Positions 1 to 9,957 of a DNA stretch of 34,089 nucleotides are shown one piece after another (position 1 is the first letter of the stretch; each line of letters begins with the position of its first letter). The stretch is from Chromera velia (taxonomy: Eukaryota; Sar; Chromeraceae). The DNA is taken from contig JAHBMJ010001204.1 in assembly GCA_018398765.1 (NCBI GenBank), forward strand, positions 1 through 34,089, given 5' to 3'. A program made the position numbers and the translations under genes. The notes beneath the pieces are model-generated. The model made no database searches, was not told the origin of the DNA, and saw only the letters and a program-made list of their open reading frames with translations.

Positions 1-32
1 GGGGGGGGGGGGGGGGGGGAGGGGGGGGGGGG
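1..32. repeat. Poly-G run at window edge
   Basis: Nineteen G, one A and twelve G open the window, followed by a short GTGGGTGGAT-like stretch. This could be a true homopolymer or a low-complexity end left by the assembler. Another G-run pair flanks the N gap at 12.1-12.4 kb, so sequencing through G-runs seems to have been a problem in this locus. Confidence 0.8.
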
Positions 33-152
33 TTGAGTGGGTGGGTGGATGATTCATTCATGCATAATGCAGTCACTCTGTCTGTCAGTCTTTCATTTAG
101 TGGCATTCTCTGAGCTCCATTTCTTGTGCGGTGCGGAGTCGGGCGTGTGCAG

Positions 153-569
153 GTTCGAAGGTTTGGGTCGACAGCAATGCGAGACAGGTCGGCGGCAAAT
201 CGGCTGAAGGAGCGAAAGGCAGCAGCAACCACGGGACCCATGACGAGGATGAAGAGACCTGCAAATGGAACGGGAGGACCTTTGTAAGTGCTTTTTTTCT
301 TTCGTTCTTTCTTTCTTTCGTTCATTCTTTCTTTCTTCCTTTCTTTCTTTCTTTCTTTCTTTCTTTCCTTCCTTTCTTTCTTTCTTTCTTTCTTCCTTTC
401 TCCTTTTTTTTCTTTTTGTCTTTCGTTCGTTCTTTCTTTCTTTCTTTCTTTTTTTCTTCCTTTCTCCTTTTTTTTCTTTTTTTTTTCTTTCTTTCTTTCT
501 TTCTTTTTTTCTTTCTTTCTTTTCTTTTCTTTTCTTTCTTTTCTCCTCTTTCTTTTTTTTTTCTTTCTC

Positions 570-608
<39 letters not shown>

Positions 609-636
609 CTTCTTTCTTTCTCTTCCTTCTTTCTCT

Positions 637-670
<34 letters not shown>

Positions 671-711
671 TTTCTCCTTTTTTTTCTTTTTTTCTTTCGT
701 TCGTTCGTTCG

Positions 712-742
<31 letters not shown>

Positions 743-894
743 TTTCTCCTTTTTTTTCTTTTTTTTTTTTTCTTTCTTTCTTTCTTTCTTTCGTTCGTTC
801 GTTCGTTCTTTCTTTCATTCTTTCGTTCTTTCTTTCTTTCGTTCTTTCTTTCTTTCTTTCTTTTTTTCTTTCTTTCTTTCTGTTTTTCTTTTTT

Positions 895-932
<38 letters not shown>

Positions 933-1322
933 TTTCTCCTTTTTTTTCTTTTTTTCTTTCTTTCTTTCTTTCTTTCTTCCTTTCGTTCGTTCTTTCTTTC
1001 TTTCTTTCTTTCTTTCTTTCGTTCTTTCTTTCTTTCTTTCTTTCTTTCTGTTTGTCTGTCTGTCTTTCTTTCTTCCTTTCTTTCTCTCTCTCCCCCCCTC
1101 CCCCCCCAGATTCGTCCGCGCCGCTTTCCCCCTGAGAATTCCTCTTTTGTTATAGGATGCATTTTCTCTGTAAACCCATTCATTGAAAGTGCGCGATTGT
1201 CCTGAAGCATATCTGCCCGAAGAGAAGAAAGTAAAAGATCCGCATGGAATTCGTCTGAATGGACAAGAGACAGAGTTTGTCTGAAGCCTCTGTGATGGAT
1301 CGACAAAGTTCCCTTGTGTCAT

Positions 1323-1355
<33 letters not shown>

Positions 1356-1382
1356 AGTCGAGAGAGAGAGAGAGAGAGAGAG

Positions 1383-1417
<35 letters not shown>

Positions 1418-1959
1418 AAAAGGAGAAAGGAAGAAAGAAAGAAAGAAAGAGCGCGCGCGCACGCAGGCTGCGAGTATCTGCGAGAATTGTGGGGCTGTCG
1501 ATCTGCCGGCTTGTCAATCCCTCTCAATCAGAGGCAAAGAATCTCTCCACCTATGCCAGTACATGCACGATGCACCCGAGGAATGCTCACATTTTGATGT
1601 TGTGTTGCAGGTGGGGAGGATCCCTTCTGGAACGCCTCGACCTCGCCCGCCGCGCGTCCGACACCCGCGTCTCCCTCGTGTGGCAGCAGGGGGGAGGGGG
1701 GAGTTTGAATGACAGCGACCAGCAGGGAGAGACGCCCAGGGAGAGGACCCCCGCGGGAGATGCGGCGGTGTCTGCTCCCTATCCCCCCCTTGGGAGAAGC
1801 GCAACGATGGAGGAGAGGCCCTCAAAGGGGCAGATGCATCTTCTGCAGTCTCCCCAGCTGGGTTTTCCGGGAGGCGGTGCGCTTGGTGAGAGAGAGAGAG
1901 AGGAGACGGTAGATCTCGAGGGACAGCTTCGCGCGCCTCTCTTAGATAAAAGCGAGTGA
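153..1959 (+). CDS. 3' end of an unrecognised protein-coding gene (two exons)
   Basis: Two exons can be joined: 153-283 and 1611-1959. The first follows an AG at 151-152 and ends at a strong GTAAGT donor. The second follows TTGTGTTGCAG and runs to a TGA stop. Phase agrees: the first exon is open in phase 0 and leaves two bases, and the second supplies the third base. The joined part gives about 159 C-terminal residues. The first 43 are basic and rich in Arg, Ala and Thr. The junction reads ...GGPLWGGSLLERLDLARR, then comes a Gly/Ser/Gln-rich stretch, a GEREREE segment encoded by a short GA repeat, and the C-terminus LRAPLLDKSE. No domain is recognised. Upstream exons would lie before the window. 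The intron is about 1.33 kb and almost wholly microsatellite. The acceptor at 152 is modest, so the first exon is less certain than the second. Confidence 0.5.
290..1109. repeat. Long (TTTC)n polypyrimidine tract inside an intron
   Basis: About 800 bp of almost uninterrupted TTTC units with TTTTC, TTCC, GTTC and CTCC variants; the plus strand is nearly pure pyrimidine. It begins a few bases after the GTAAGT donor at 284 and ends in a C-run at 1092-1108. Every long reading frame across it (Phe/Ser/Leu on plus, Lys/Glu/Arg on minus) is repeat translation and not a gene. Confidence 0.97.
1323..1465. repeat. Compound microsatellite (CT)n(CA)n(GA)n(GAAA)n(GC)n
   Basis: Successive CT, CA, GA and GAAA tracts end in an alternating GCGCGC stretch at 1450-1459. 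It lies in the same putative intron as the TTTC tract. Purine-rich and pyrimidine-rich runs switch strand here, so this block is separate from the 290-1109 array. Confidence 0.95.
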
Positions 1960-3111
1960 ATCTTTTCTTATTCTTTCGGTGTACTGAAGTGATTCAAAAT
2001 GTTTGAAACATTGTACAGTATATAAGTGGTAAAATGTACGTGCTATAAGTTTTACTGTTTTAATATAGTAGGTCTAGGTATAGGTTTGGGGAATCACATG
2101 TATTTTGGACTAAATATCCAAAACAAATTTAAACAATTTGGGGCCGTTCCAAAATCTAAAGTTATAGTTTCACTGATGACGGCCACTGAATCGGTGCTGA
2201 TCTAGATAGAAAGTATCAAAATAAAGCTTAGGTATTAACGTGGTTTTGCTACATATATTATATACTTTTTTAATTGAAGCTTCTAATACTACCAGTTCTA
2301 CTAGTAATACTAACTCTAGTACTAACTAATACTTTATAATTATAGATTGGCTGGTCCAAATTAAAGTGATTCAAAATAGGATTTTGGCTAGGATTTTGGA
2401 TGTCGAAAAGTCGATCTATTATCCAAAATTTAGTCTAATCTATTACTATCACTATTAGGCCGGCCTGGGTAATTATGTCTATTAAATGATGTCCCTAGTG
2501 ATGTTTTTTATATAATATTAATGCTAGGTATGATCGAATCTGAGTCCGACTCTGTGTCACTGAGTCACTGCATAAGACAAAACGGGGGCGACCTCTATAA
2601 GACAAAACGGCGACAGTGCTCTAGGGCACCACTAATCACTTACACTTACATTTACTTATATCTAGCTGCATATCAACTAGACTGTCAAACACTAGGTTAA
2701 ACAGTTGACTCAGACTCTAAAATCGCGCTCTATAATGCTCCAATGCAGCTCCATACACCACACACACAACTTTTCCCTGCCTAACGTTAGAAGTATCCAG
2801 CTAGCTCTCAGCTCTGGATATGGATGACGATGGCGCGTCATAGTCATAGTCACATGCTCCTTCCCTGGCCATCGCAAAAAGTTTTCTCGCTGGTCCTCTC
2901 TTCAATATAAGAATTAATCGAAGGGCTACTCCCTCACTCACAAAGTCGTCCACATACCGTGGCCCACAGTGCACCGGGCCGGCGCCAGCATAAGGATGGG
3001 GTTCCCACTGGCCAAACACATTTGCGCTACAACCATATTCTTCTGTACATTTGATCCTGATACGAAATTTTCGGATTGCACTGCAGCTGCGTGCACGATC
3101 GAGAATCAGAA
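1960..3111. other. AT-rich intergenic spacer between two gene 3' ends
   Basis: Base composition falls sharply to AT-rich right after the TGA at 1957-1959 and returns to mixed composition near 2.8 kb. No open reading frame with codon-like structure and no RNA gene is recognised. A short repeated ATAAGACAAAACGG lies near 2575 and 2598. The spacer separates the 3' end of the left-hand plus gene from the 3' end of the minus-strand TMEM205-like gene, so it is a convergent region and should hold both polyadenylation sites. Confidence 0.6.
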
Positions 3112-3587
3112 TCACAACCTCGCTCCAATCCAACATATGTGCCAGCATCCAAGCCCGAGACCCAGCAGGTTGAGGGAAGTCGAACAGCCGTGCAGCTTTC
3201 CGAATCGGGCACTCAGAGAGACCAGTTCGGGGTCCTTCGCCTTCACCGGGTCCCAAGGTCTCAGCTGGCCAACCTCGTGACCTGTGCCCAGCCGTCGCTC
3301 AACAGCATGGCGCAGAAACATTACCTGCACACGTACTTGCAAACATACAGCAAAAAGACATCATTCAGTTTCACATATTGACATCTAGATTGACATTCAT
3401 ATAAGAGAGACTGACACAAAGTGCTAAAAGAAACACAGAAAGACTGCATCATGCAATACGGTCTTGGGTTAATTCGTCTTTTCTACTGCATGTCGCTCTT
3501 GACGAAAGTAGACCACGCATCGCGCTCCTTGACGTGTCCGCAAGCCCATGCAAACAAACTCATAGACATGCGCACACAACACACACA

Positions 3588-3635
<48 letters not shown>

Positions 3636-4048
3636 CAGAGACAGAGAGAGACAGAGAAAGACAGAGACAGAGACACTCACTCACTCACTCACAACAACAC
3701 CCACGCAGCCACCCTAAAAAGACGGATACTTGCCTTCGTTGTCACCGGTTCGAAGTAGAGCAAGTTCAGCAGCAGAATCCCCCACACCGCGATCAAGTTC
3801 ATTTGTTGCTCCCTGGGCATACACTTCGAGCTACCGCGGAACTTCGCTGCGCACACTTCGAGTGCCAGGCACACGGAAATGCAGAGCACGGAAAATTGAA
3901 AGTACCTGCACAGGAGAGCGGAACCGTACAGGCAGACAGGAATGTGGGGGCAGGAGTCCGCTGGATAGACAGGAAATCCTACTGCATGCAAAAACAACCT
4001 GGTGCTTGAGATTTGGATGCTAGCCGCGAACGCAGCTTTACTGAAAAG

Positions 4049-4079
<31 letters not shown>

Positions 4080-4087
4080 CTCTGTGT

Positions 4088-4119
<32 letters not shown>

Positions 4120-4610
4120 GAATGGCACTGCAAGTTGTCTCGTATGTCGAATGTGGAGAGTCGAGGACACGCAAAAATCATCCAAAGGTACCTCGGGAAC
4201 AGTTTCGCTTGTAGCTGTCCGAAGACATGCCGTGGAAGGGAGTAGAACATCACCAGACCAGCCACGAAGGAGACCCACACAGAACACCCGAACCAACTGG
4301 CGAAGAAGAAAAGGTGGAGCGGCCACCGCCACTTGGAAAACGCCCCGTTGAAGTCGAGGAACGCAGATTTGGTGCTGCCTGCCAACCCGTAGAAAGCGCC
4401 ACCGCCGATGACGGCAAACAGCAGGAATAGAGCCCGGAAAAGTTGGCGTTTGGGGAGAAAGAAGCCTCCAACCAGAGGAACAGAATCGGATCCGCTCGTG
4501 CTCTTCGACGAATTATTTTCCTTCTTGGTTTTGGAGGGCGATGGAGACGGGTCGGATGTGGTCGCTCCACGGCTGTTGCTGCTGCGGCTCTGACTTCGGG
4601 TAGAAACCAT
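3112..4610 (-). CDS. TMEM205-like multi-pass membrane protein
   Basis: Exons on the minus strand are 4610-4192, 3905-3734 and 3324-3112, giving 267 residues with all phases consistent. The start is the ATG at 4610; reading further up needs a TTG. Residues 1-45 are Ser/Thr-rich, polar and probably cytosolic. Hydrophobic segments lie near 57-77, 98-122, 141-157, 172-187 and 241-260. The family signature is clear: VWVSFVAGLVMFYSLPRHVF (111-130), then LFPRYFQFS across the first intron, EPVTTKVMFLRHAVER across the second, and FGKLHGCSTSLNLLGLGLG near the end. TMEM205/DUF4149 proteins are small multi-pass membrane proteins of poorly defined role; human TMEM205 is linked to drug-resistance trafficking. 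This one is longer than the usual ~190 residues because of the N-terminal extension. Intron 1 uses GTACCT. Intron 2 appears to use GC (AAG|GCAAGT). Both introns hold microsatellites. It is divergent from the CCCH gene. Confidence 0.88.
3572..3692. repeat. (CA)n(GA)n(CACT)n microsatellite in TMEM205-like intron 2
   Basis: About 33 bp of CA, then 70 bp of GA/GACA, then ACTC units, all inside the GC-AG intron between the second and third exons of the minus-strand gene. Predicted Cys/Val/Ser/Leu frames across it are repeat translation. Confidence 0.95.
4048..4115. repeat. (TC)n(TG)n microsatellite in TMEM205-like intron 1
   Basis: Adjacent TC and TG dinucleotide tracts lie within the first intron of the minus-strand gene. 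This explains the His-Thr run seen if exon 1 is read through its donor. Confidence 0.95.
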
Positions 4611-5020
4611 CTCGCTCGGGTTAATTGTTTTCAATGCAGCGTTGTCGTCGAGCCAGTTGTAGGAGCTCGAATACCAGCGAGACGTGCAGGCGAACGAAGC
4701 CCGCTTCGGATTTTTGATCTGTCGATCTGGCCTTCAAGCCCTGCGGGTCTTTCGAATGAGCAGTCTTATGCTGACTTGGGGCATCGGTGTGTTCGTAACC
4801 GCGGCACGTACGTACACACACGGTGCAAGACTGAGGTGAAGGCTCAGGGTAGCTGGACTCGGGCGGCTGCTGGAGCAGTCGTAAGCGTAAGCGTGCTTTC
4901 ATTGGTGAACGCACACCGCGTATCACCGCGTCGGACAGAGTTTATAAAGAAGCTATATGAAGCTATGAATAGAACATCCCAATTAAGCCACACCATGCCA
5001 CACCCCAGCTAGCCTCGAAG
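4611..5020. promoter_or_regulatory. Divergent intergenic region between the TMEM205-like and CCCH genes
   Basis: The start codons of two head-to-head genes are 410 bp apart. I see no dependable TATA box. The sequence is mixed composition, unlike the AT-rich spacers at other gene ends, and includes an ACGTACGTAC palindromic stretch near 4805. Both promoters and 5' UTRs must lie here, so shared regulation is possible but not shown. Confidence 0.5.
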
Positions 5021-7129
5021 ATGCCTCGTCGTAAAGCAACACAGCTTTCCACTGAAAAGGCCCCGGCATGCATGCATTACCTGCATGCAGCTGGCCGGGG
5101 CCCTAGCTTTGAATTAAGGCACTCGGCCCCCGGCATGCCCCCGATTGCCCCGGGCCCGCGGCCGGATCTCGGACGGCCCGCGGCTGATTGCAGGCATTTG
5201 CAGGCTGACTCTTCAGCTCATTTCAGCTCTCTCTCTTTTTTTCCAGATTACGTCAAGAAAGAAGAACTTGAAGAGATCGACTCAGGTTTTCTCCAACTCT
5301 CTTATGCTTATGTAGCCTGAGTAGTGCGACTGTGAGTCTGAATAGGAAAGCTGATCGCGCTGTCATTCGTGTGATTGGCCGACACAATAGAATTCAGGCA
5401 GAGACGCCAAAAGTCTTCGGTGTCGTATTCTTCCAAAGAAAGGACAGGGACTGACCCTCTGGAGCTTTCACTCTCTTATTTATGCAGTAGTGGTAACACT
5501 AGCGACCAAAGTCATCTTTTTTCCTGTGAGTCTCAAAGCAGACGAGACAGGTGTTCATTTCCTTCTCCCGCCGAGCGTTTAGTTGAGAAGAGAAGAGAAG
5601 TCTTCCCGTCTTCCTCCTTTTGCTATCCACCTACCAGAACAGTAAGACGGAGACACAGTACAGGGTGATTCTCTAAAATAGAGAAGTCGGGAGACAGGGA
5701 AGAAGGAAACACGCGAGGATGAGACCTGGGGGAGGGGGGGAGGGGTCAGTGGACGGTGGGTCTGCCTCGGGTTCGGCAAGGCCAAGGGGGGTGGTTCCAG
5801 ACCAATTTTATAGGTCAGTTTGAGCACAGGAGTGTGAGGTGGAAGGGCAGGAAGCAATGGGAGAGACGGTCTTTGGCATTCTGCAAGCGAGGGGTCCATC
5901 TTCGAATCGATTCGTTTGCCGTCTCTTCTCTTTTTGTTTTCTCCGCAGTTTTTCTCGGTTCGGATGTCAATCAATATGGGTTCCCTCCACGCAAATACAG
6001 GGATCCTGCTTCTTTTTCTCCATCCACCTCACCCCTTTACCTTCGAAGGTCCCAAGGGCGACCCCGCTCCCCTCAATTTCTATGCCCTCCTCGGTGATGA
6101 TGAGGCTCGATCTCACCCCCCCCGGTCTCTACTGTCCGCCCTCATCGTTTCTTCACCTCCCTTTCCTCTCATTTCCTTTTCTCTGCTTTCCTTTCCTTTC
6201 CTTTCCTCTCCTTCCCTTTTCTTTTCTTTTCTTTTCTTTCCTCTCCTTTCTATTACAGCGTCTGCATGGGTGTCCGTGTTTGAGCGAGCTGCGAGCTGCC
6301 TGCAGGATAAAGATGTGTCCGTTCTTGACATCGGGATTTTGTCGTATGCATTCATTCAAAGAAGCCTGTATGAAAATGAATGCATAAGCTGCCTGCAGGA
6401 TAAAGATGTGTCCGTTCTTGGCATCCGGATTTTGTCGTAAGGGAGAGAATTGTAACTACGCACACACCGAAACGGTCAGCCTCGATGGCCATCTCCACCC
6501 CCACGCCTCCATTTCTCTTTGTGCATGTCGCCGCGCTCTCTTGCTTGTGTGTTGGCCCCCTGGTCTTTCTCCTCTCCTCTGTTGAGGAGAACACGCTCTT
6601 GGCCCTTTTCTCTCTCCTCCCTCCTAACTCTCTGCATCTGTTCTTCCCCCCGCGCCTCTCTCCTCTCTCCACTCTTCGTCTCTTTCCGTTTCTTTCTTCG
6701 GCTTCCCCCCTAAGGCTCGTCGCCCTTCAGGCCTCTTCCTTCCTTGTTGTCACCAGGAGTGTCTCCGTGTACAGTTGCATGTGAATGAGTGGTGAAAACA
6801 ATTGAAGGGCGTCTGTGCATTTGTAAAAAATCCTCGCATGTCTCCAGGTGAAAATACAGAAGTTGGTGTGGATGTCTAGTCCTCAGATTGTGCCTACCTG
6901 CCTGTTTTCCTTCGTCGCATTTTAATTCCATGTTACTTCTTTCCTTCCTTCCTTTCTTTCTTTCTTTCTTTTCTTTCTTTTCTTTCTTTTCTTTCTTTTC
7001 TTTCTTTCTTTCTTTCTTTCTTTTTTTCTTTCTTTCTTTCTTTCTTTTCTTTTCTCTTCTTTTCTTTTCTTTCTTTTCTTTCTTTTCTCGTCTTTCTTTT
7101 TTTTTTTCTTTCTCTTTTTTTCTTTTTTT

Positions 7130-7172
<43 letters not shown>

Positions 7173-9957
7173 CTCTTTCTTACTGACTAACTGACTGACT
7201 GACGGGCTCACTGAGTGACTGACTCTCTGTGTGTGTGTGTGTGTGGTAAGTACACGCAGGAGCTGAGAAGCGGCCCGGCGTTGACAAAAACGAAACTCTG
7301 CGACGCGTTTCTGAGAGGCGCGTGCCGGCTGCGAGGCGAGCAGTGCCGGTATGCCCATGGAGGTGGGTCGTTGGTTCTGTTTCTCCCAACGTTCCAGACA
7401 GACAGCAGGGTCGGGTTGGAAGGAGGAAAGATGTCATCGACCGACGCTTCTCTCTCTGGGGCTGTACACGCGTCTGCGTATGCGTATGCGTATGCGTATA
7501 TCTGATTTGTATGCGTGTTCGTGTCTTTGTGTCCTATCCTGTTATTTAAGTTTCTCTACGTGATCTTCCGACCATCTCGCTCCCCCCTTTCCTTTCGGGT
7601 GTCTGACTTTCTTTCTGTCTGTATTGATGCCGTTGCGTGCATGCACAAACGCACACCCACTTTCATCAGAGGGGGATCTCCGTGCGACGGACGACTATTT
7701 CAAGACGGGAATCTGCAAGTACTGGCTTCACGGAAAGTGCCCCCTCGGAGACAAATGCAGGCATGCACACGGGGCACACGAACTTAGGCCGCGAAAGTGA
7801 GTTGAGCCAGTTGGAAAAGAAGAAGTCATTTCGGATGGAATGAAAGAAAGAACTGCTTTTGTCCTTCAGTACTTGTATGCTTGCGTGTTGTCTGTCTCGC
7901 CTGCTTTCACAGTCACCTGTTTTCTTGCTCTTTCATTGTTTTTTTTTTACGACAAGGATGTAAAACTAAAAACTGTCTTGGGTCAATCCTACGCACGCGG
8001 GAGGAATGAATGAAGCATTGTCTCCCTCCCTCTTTCAATTCTGACGCAGAGCTTTCTCTGTTGGTAGCTATACTTGTGGGGGGTCATTCGCCTTTTTGTT
8101 TTGTGTCTCCACTCCCTCCCCTGTCCAAGGAGGACCCCTGCTGACCGGCAGGCAGGCAGGTGGACGTGTCATGTCTCCATCCGTCCTTCACCCTCTGCCA
8201 ATCTCTTTTCTTATTGCGCGCCGGGGATGGCTGGCTGCCTGCAGATATCGTTACACGGAGCTCGAAAAGAGGGCCCGGAAAGAGAACCTGGATTTATCCA
8301 GCCTCATTGAAGGTTTGTTTGTCGGAGCAAGACAACAGAAGAGGAGAAGACGACAGAAAGGAAGAAGAAAGAACAGGGGGTCTGAACAGAATCTTGCGTC
8401 TTTTTTTTCACAACAAGAAGCCATGGCCTGCCTATCTTTCCTTTTTCGCTTTTGCTTCGGAAACCGCGACTGGGTGGAGCCACTGGAAGGATCCTCACAG
8501 AATGAAGGTCGGGTTCTAGAGGAAGAAGAAGAAGAAAAAGTGTGGTCGCATTCTCAGTGTTTTAAAAACGAAGCTAGATTTTTCTTTCATCCGTATCCAA
8601 AGCTCCTTCCCTTCCTCTCCCCTTTCTTTCTCTCTCTCTGTGTCTCTCAGACGCTAGGGCTCAGAGATGGTCGTCAAACGAGGCCCAGCCCGTAGAGCTG
8701 TCTAGTCTTCCCGAACCCAGGGGGGGCACCGGGAGCAGGCAGACACAGACAGCCACTGCCGGAGGGGGACCTTCCGGGGAACTCGGCGGTGGGGCTGGTG
8801 GGTCTGCAGCTGCTTCAGCTCCGCCTCCTGGTTTGGGCGGTCAGCAAATTCACCGGCCCCCTTCTGTTGCTTCTTCAGGTGCCTCTTCAATTCACAGTGA
8901 AGCCTCGCACTACCCAGTGCAATTGCACCATCACCGATCTCTAGTCTCCTATCTGCAGTCTCTTGACGTTCCAGCTCTGGACGAGCTCTACAGAGAACTC
9001 AGAGCAGCCAAAGGGATGCCCCCGGCACAACATGGCGCAGCACCCACGCACGCACCAACAAGATCCGTATCGGGAGGCTCGTCAGCCCACCCGCCCCCTC
9101 CAGGCCCACCACCGCCGCACGCTTCACCTGTTGAACCTCACACACCCCTCCGCCACGGGGGGCACTTTCACCCAGACCACCCACAGCCTGCAGACGACCA
9201 CTACCCACCACCGCACTCCACACCCCAAGCCGCTTCTTCCACCTCAGCAAGGCGACCGGGACAGCCCTCGGGACCCCCTCCTTCCGTTCCCCCGACCCGC
9301 CCTCCCCCCCACGTGCACGGGGACCTGGGAGGAGGACGTGGACCTGCACCCGCACCTGCACACCCTCCCCCTTCTTCATCAACACCCTATCCACACTACC
9401 CCCATCATCAACATCAACCCTCTCCTCCTCCCCCGCAGGGGCCCCCCTACTCTCCTTATTCTTCCCATAGAGAGGGCCACCAACAACACCCCCCTCCTCC
9501 CCCTTCCCAAATTTACGACTACCCCCCGCCACCCAACCAACCGCCCCCACGGGATACCCACCCCGCACCCCACTCTCACCAGCCCCCCCTAGATCCCCCC
9601 CACAGTCCCGCACACGCGCAGGACCAATCGCACCACATGCACCACGCACCGCCCCACCACGGTCAGCACCCTCAGCATTATCCCCCTCCTCCAGAACCAC
9701 TTCCACACCCGCACCCTCCTCCAGGACATTTCGCAGAGGCCCCACCCCACGCCAACGAGCCGCTCCAGCCGGGGCCCCCCCCAGGACCCCCGCCTGGGTC
9801 AGACGGGATCGTGCCGATGGGCGGATTCTTGGACAGTTTGCACTCTCCTCCCTTGGTCCCTGACGGGACCCCGGCATCTGTGGCTGCGAGTGGGCATGCC
9901 GGGGCCTTCACCCATGGAGCAGAATGGGAAAAGGGTGACTGGGTCCGCCCCCACTAG
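5021..9957 (+). CDS. Triple CCCH-type zinc-finger RNA-binding protein with Pro/His-rich tail
   Basis: Phase-consistent exons are 5021-5030, 5247-5285, 5949-6093, 6399-6474, 7260-7362, 7670-7796, 8245-8312 and 8651-9957, giving 624 residues. The first intron (216 nt, open, a multiple of three) could be retained, giving 696 residues. Three CCCH fingers follow: C69-C77-C83-H87 (C-x7-C-x5-C-x3-H), C104-C112-C119-H123 (x7-x6-x3) and C140-C148-C154-H158 (x7-x5-x3). The linkers [27 protein letters not shown] and [12 protein letters not shown] are the family's typical YAHxxxELR phrase, and they appear only after splicing, which supports the junctions. A basic helix-like segment (about 168-189) follows, then a 435-residue tail rich in Pro, His, Gly and Ser with polyproline runs. 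CCCH proteins of this type bind AU-rich or other single-stranded RNA and control mRNA stability or translation. The two terminal zinc fingers and tail are firm; the two tiny 5' exons are tentative. Intron 3 carries a duplicated copy of the finger-1 exon start. Confidence 0.87.
5059..5102. repeat. GC-rich inverted repeat near the CCCH start
   Basis: GGCCCCGGC...TGCA at 5059-5076 pairs with TGCATGCAGCTGGCCGGGGCC at about 5082-5102 across a short TTACC-centred loop, with a small bulge. The stem would form in DNA or in the primary transcript, 38 nt after the proposed ATG and inside the first, possibly retained, intron. Confidence 0.7.
6294..6439 (+). repeat. Duplicated acceptor plus exon start of CCCH finger 1
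   Basis: A 53-bp segment occurs at 6294-6346 and again at 6387-6439 with two mismatches. It includes CTGCCTGCAG|G and the first 40 bases of the exon encoding finger 1. The first copy encodes the start of the finger but then runs into different sequence and reaches TAA at 6385; the second completes the finger. Between them, an 11-bp perfect inverted repeat TATGCATTCAT / ATGAATGCATA (6345-6355, 6376-6386) could form a hairpin. Confidence 0.9.
6933..7184. repeat. (TTTC)n/(TTTTC)n tract in CCCH intron 4
   Basis: About 250 bp of pyrimidine-only TTTC and TTTTC units, followed by TGAC units (7182-7205) and a GT tract (7228-7244) just before the acceptor at 7259. It lies wholly within the intron between fingers 1 and 2. 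Confidence 0.95.

Noticed and set aside
93-1517. Long minus-strand Lys/Glu/Arg frame and plus-strand Phe/Ser/Leu frames
   Set aside because: They translate the TTTC and compound microsatellites; residues follow repeat units and not codon-like usage.
2801-3256. 151-codon minus-strand frame next to the TMEM205-like gene
   Set aside because: It overlaps the third exon in another frame; the frame that continues the TMEM205 signature is the real one.
5916-6440. Plus-strand frame reading through both copies of the finger-1 duplication (LQDKDVSVL repeated)
   Set aside because: It is a different frame from the CCCH motif and has no start or splice logic; the zinc-finger frame explains the sequence better.
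8999-9877. 292-codon minus-strand frame (Gly/Arg/Val-rich)
   Set aside because: It is the complement of the Pro/His-rich tail exon. The plus frame joins in phase to three CCCH fingers, so the minus frame is a shadow.
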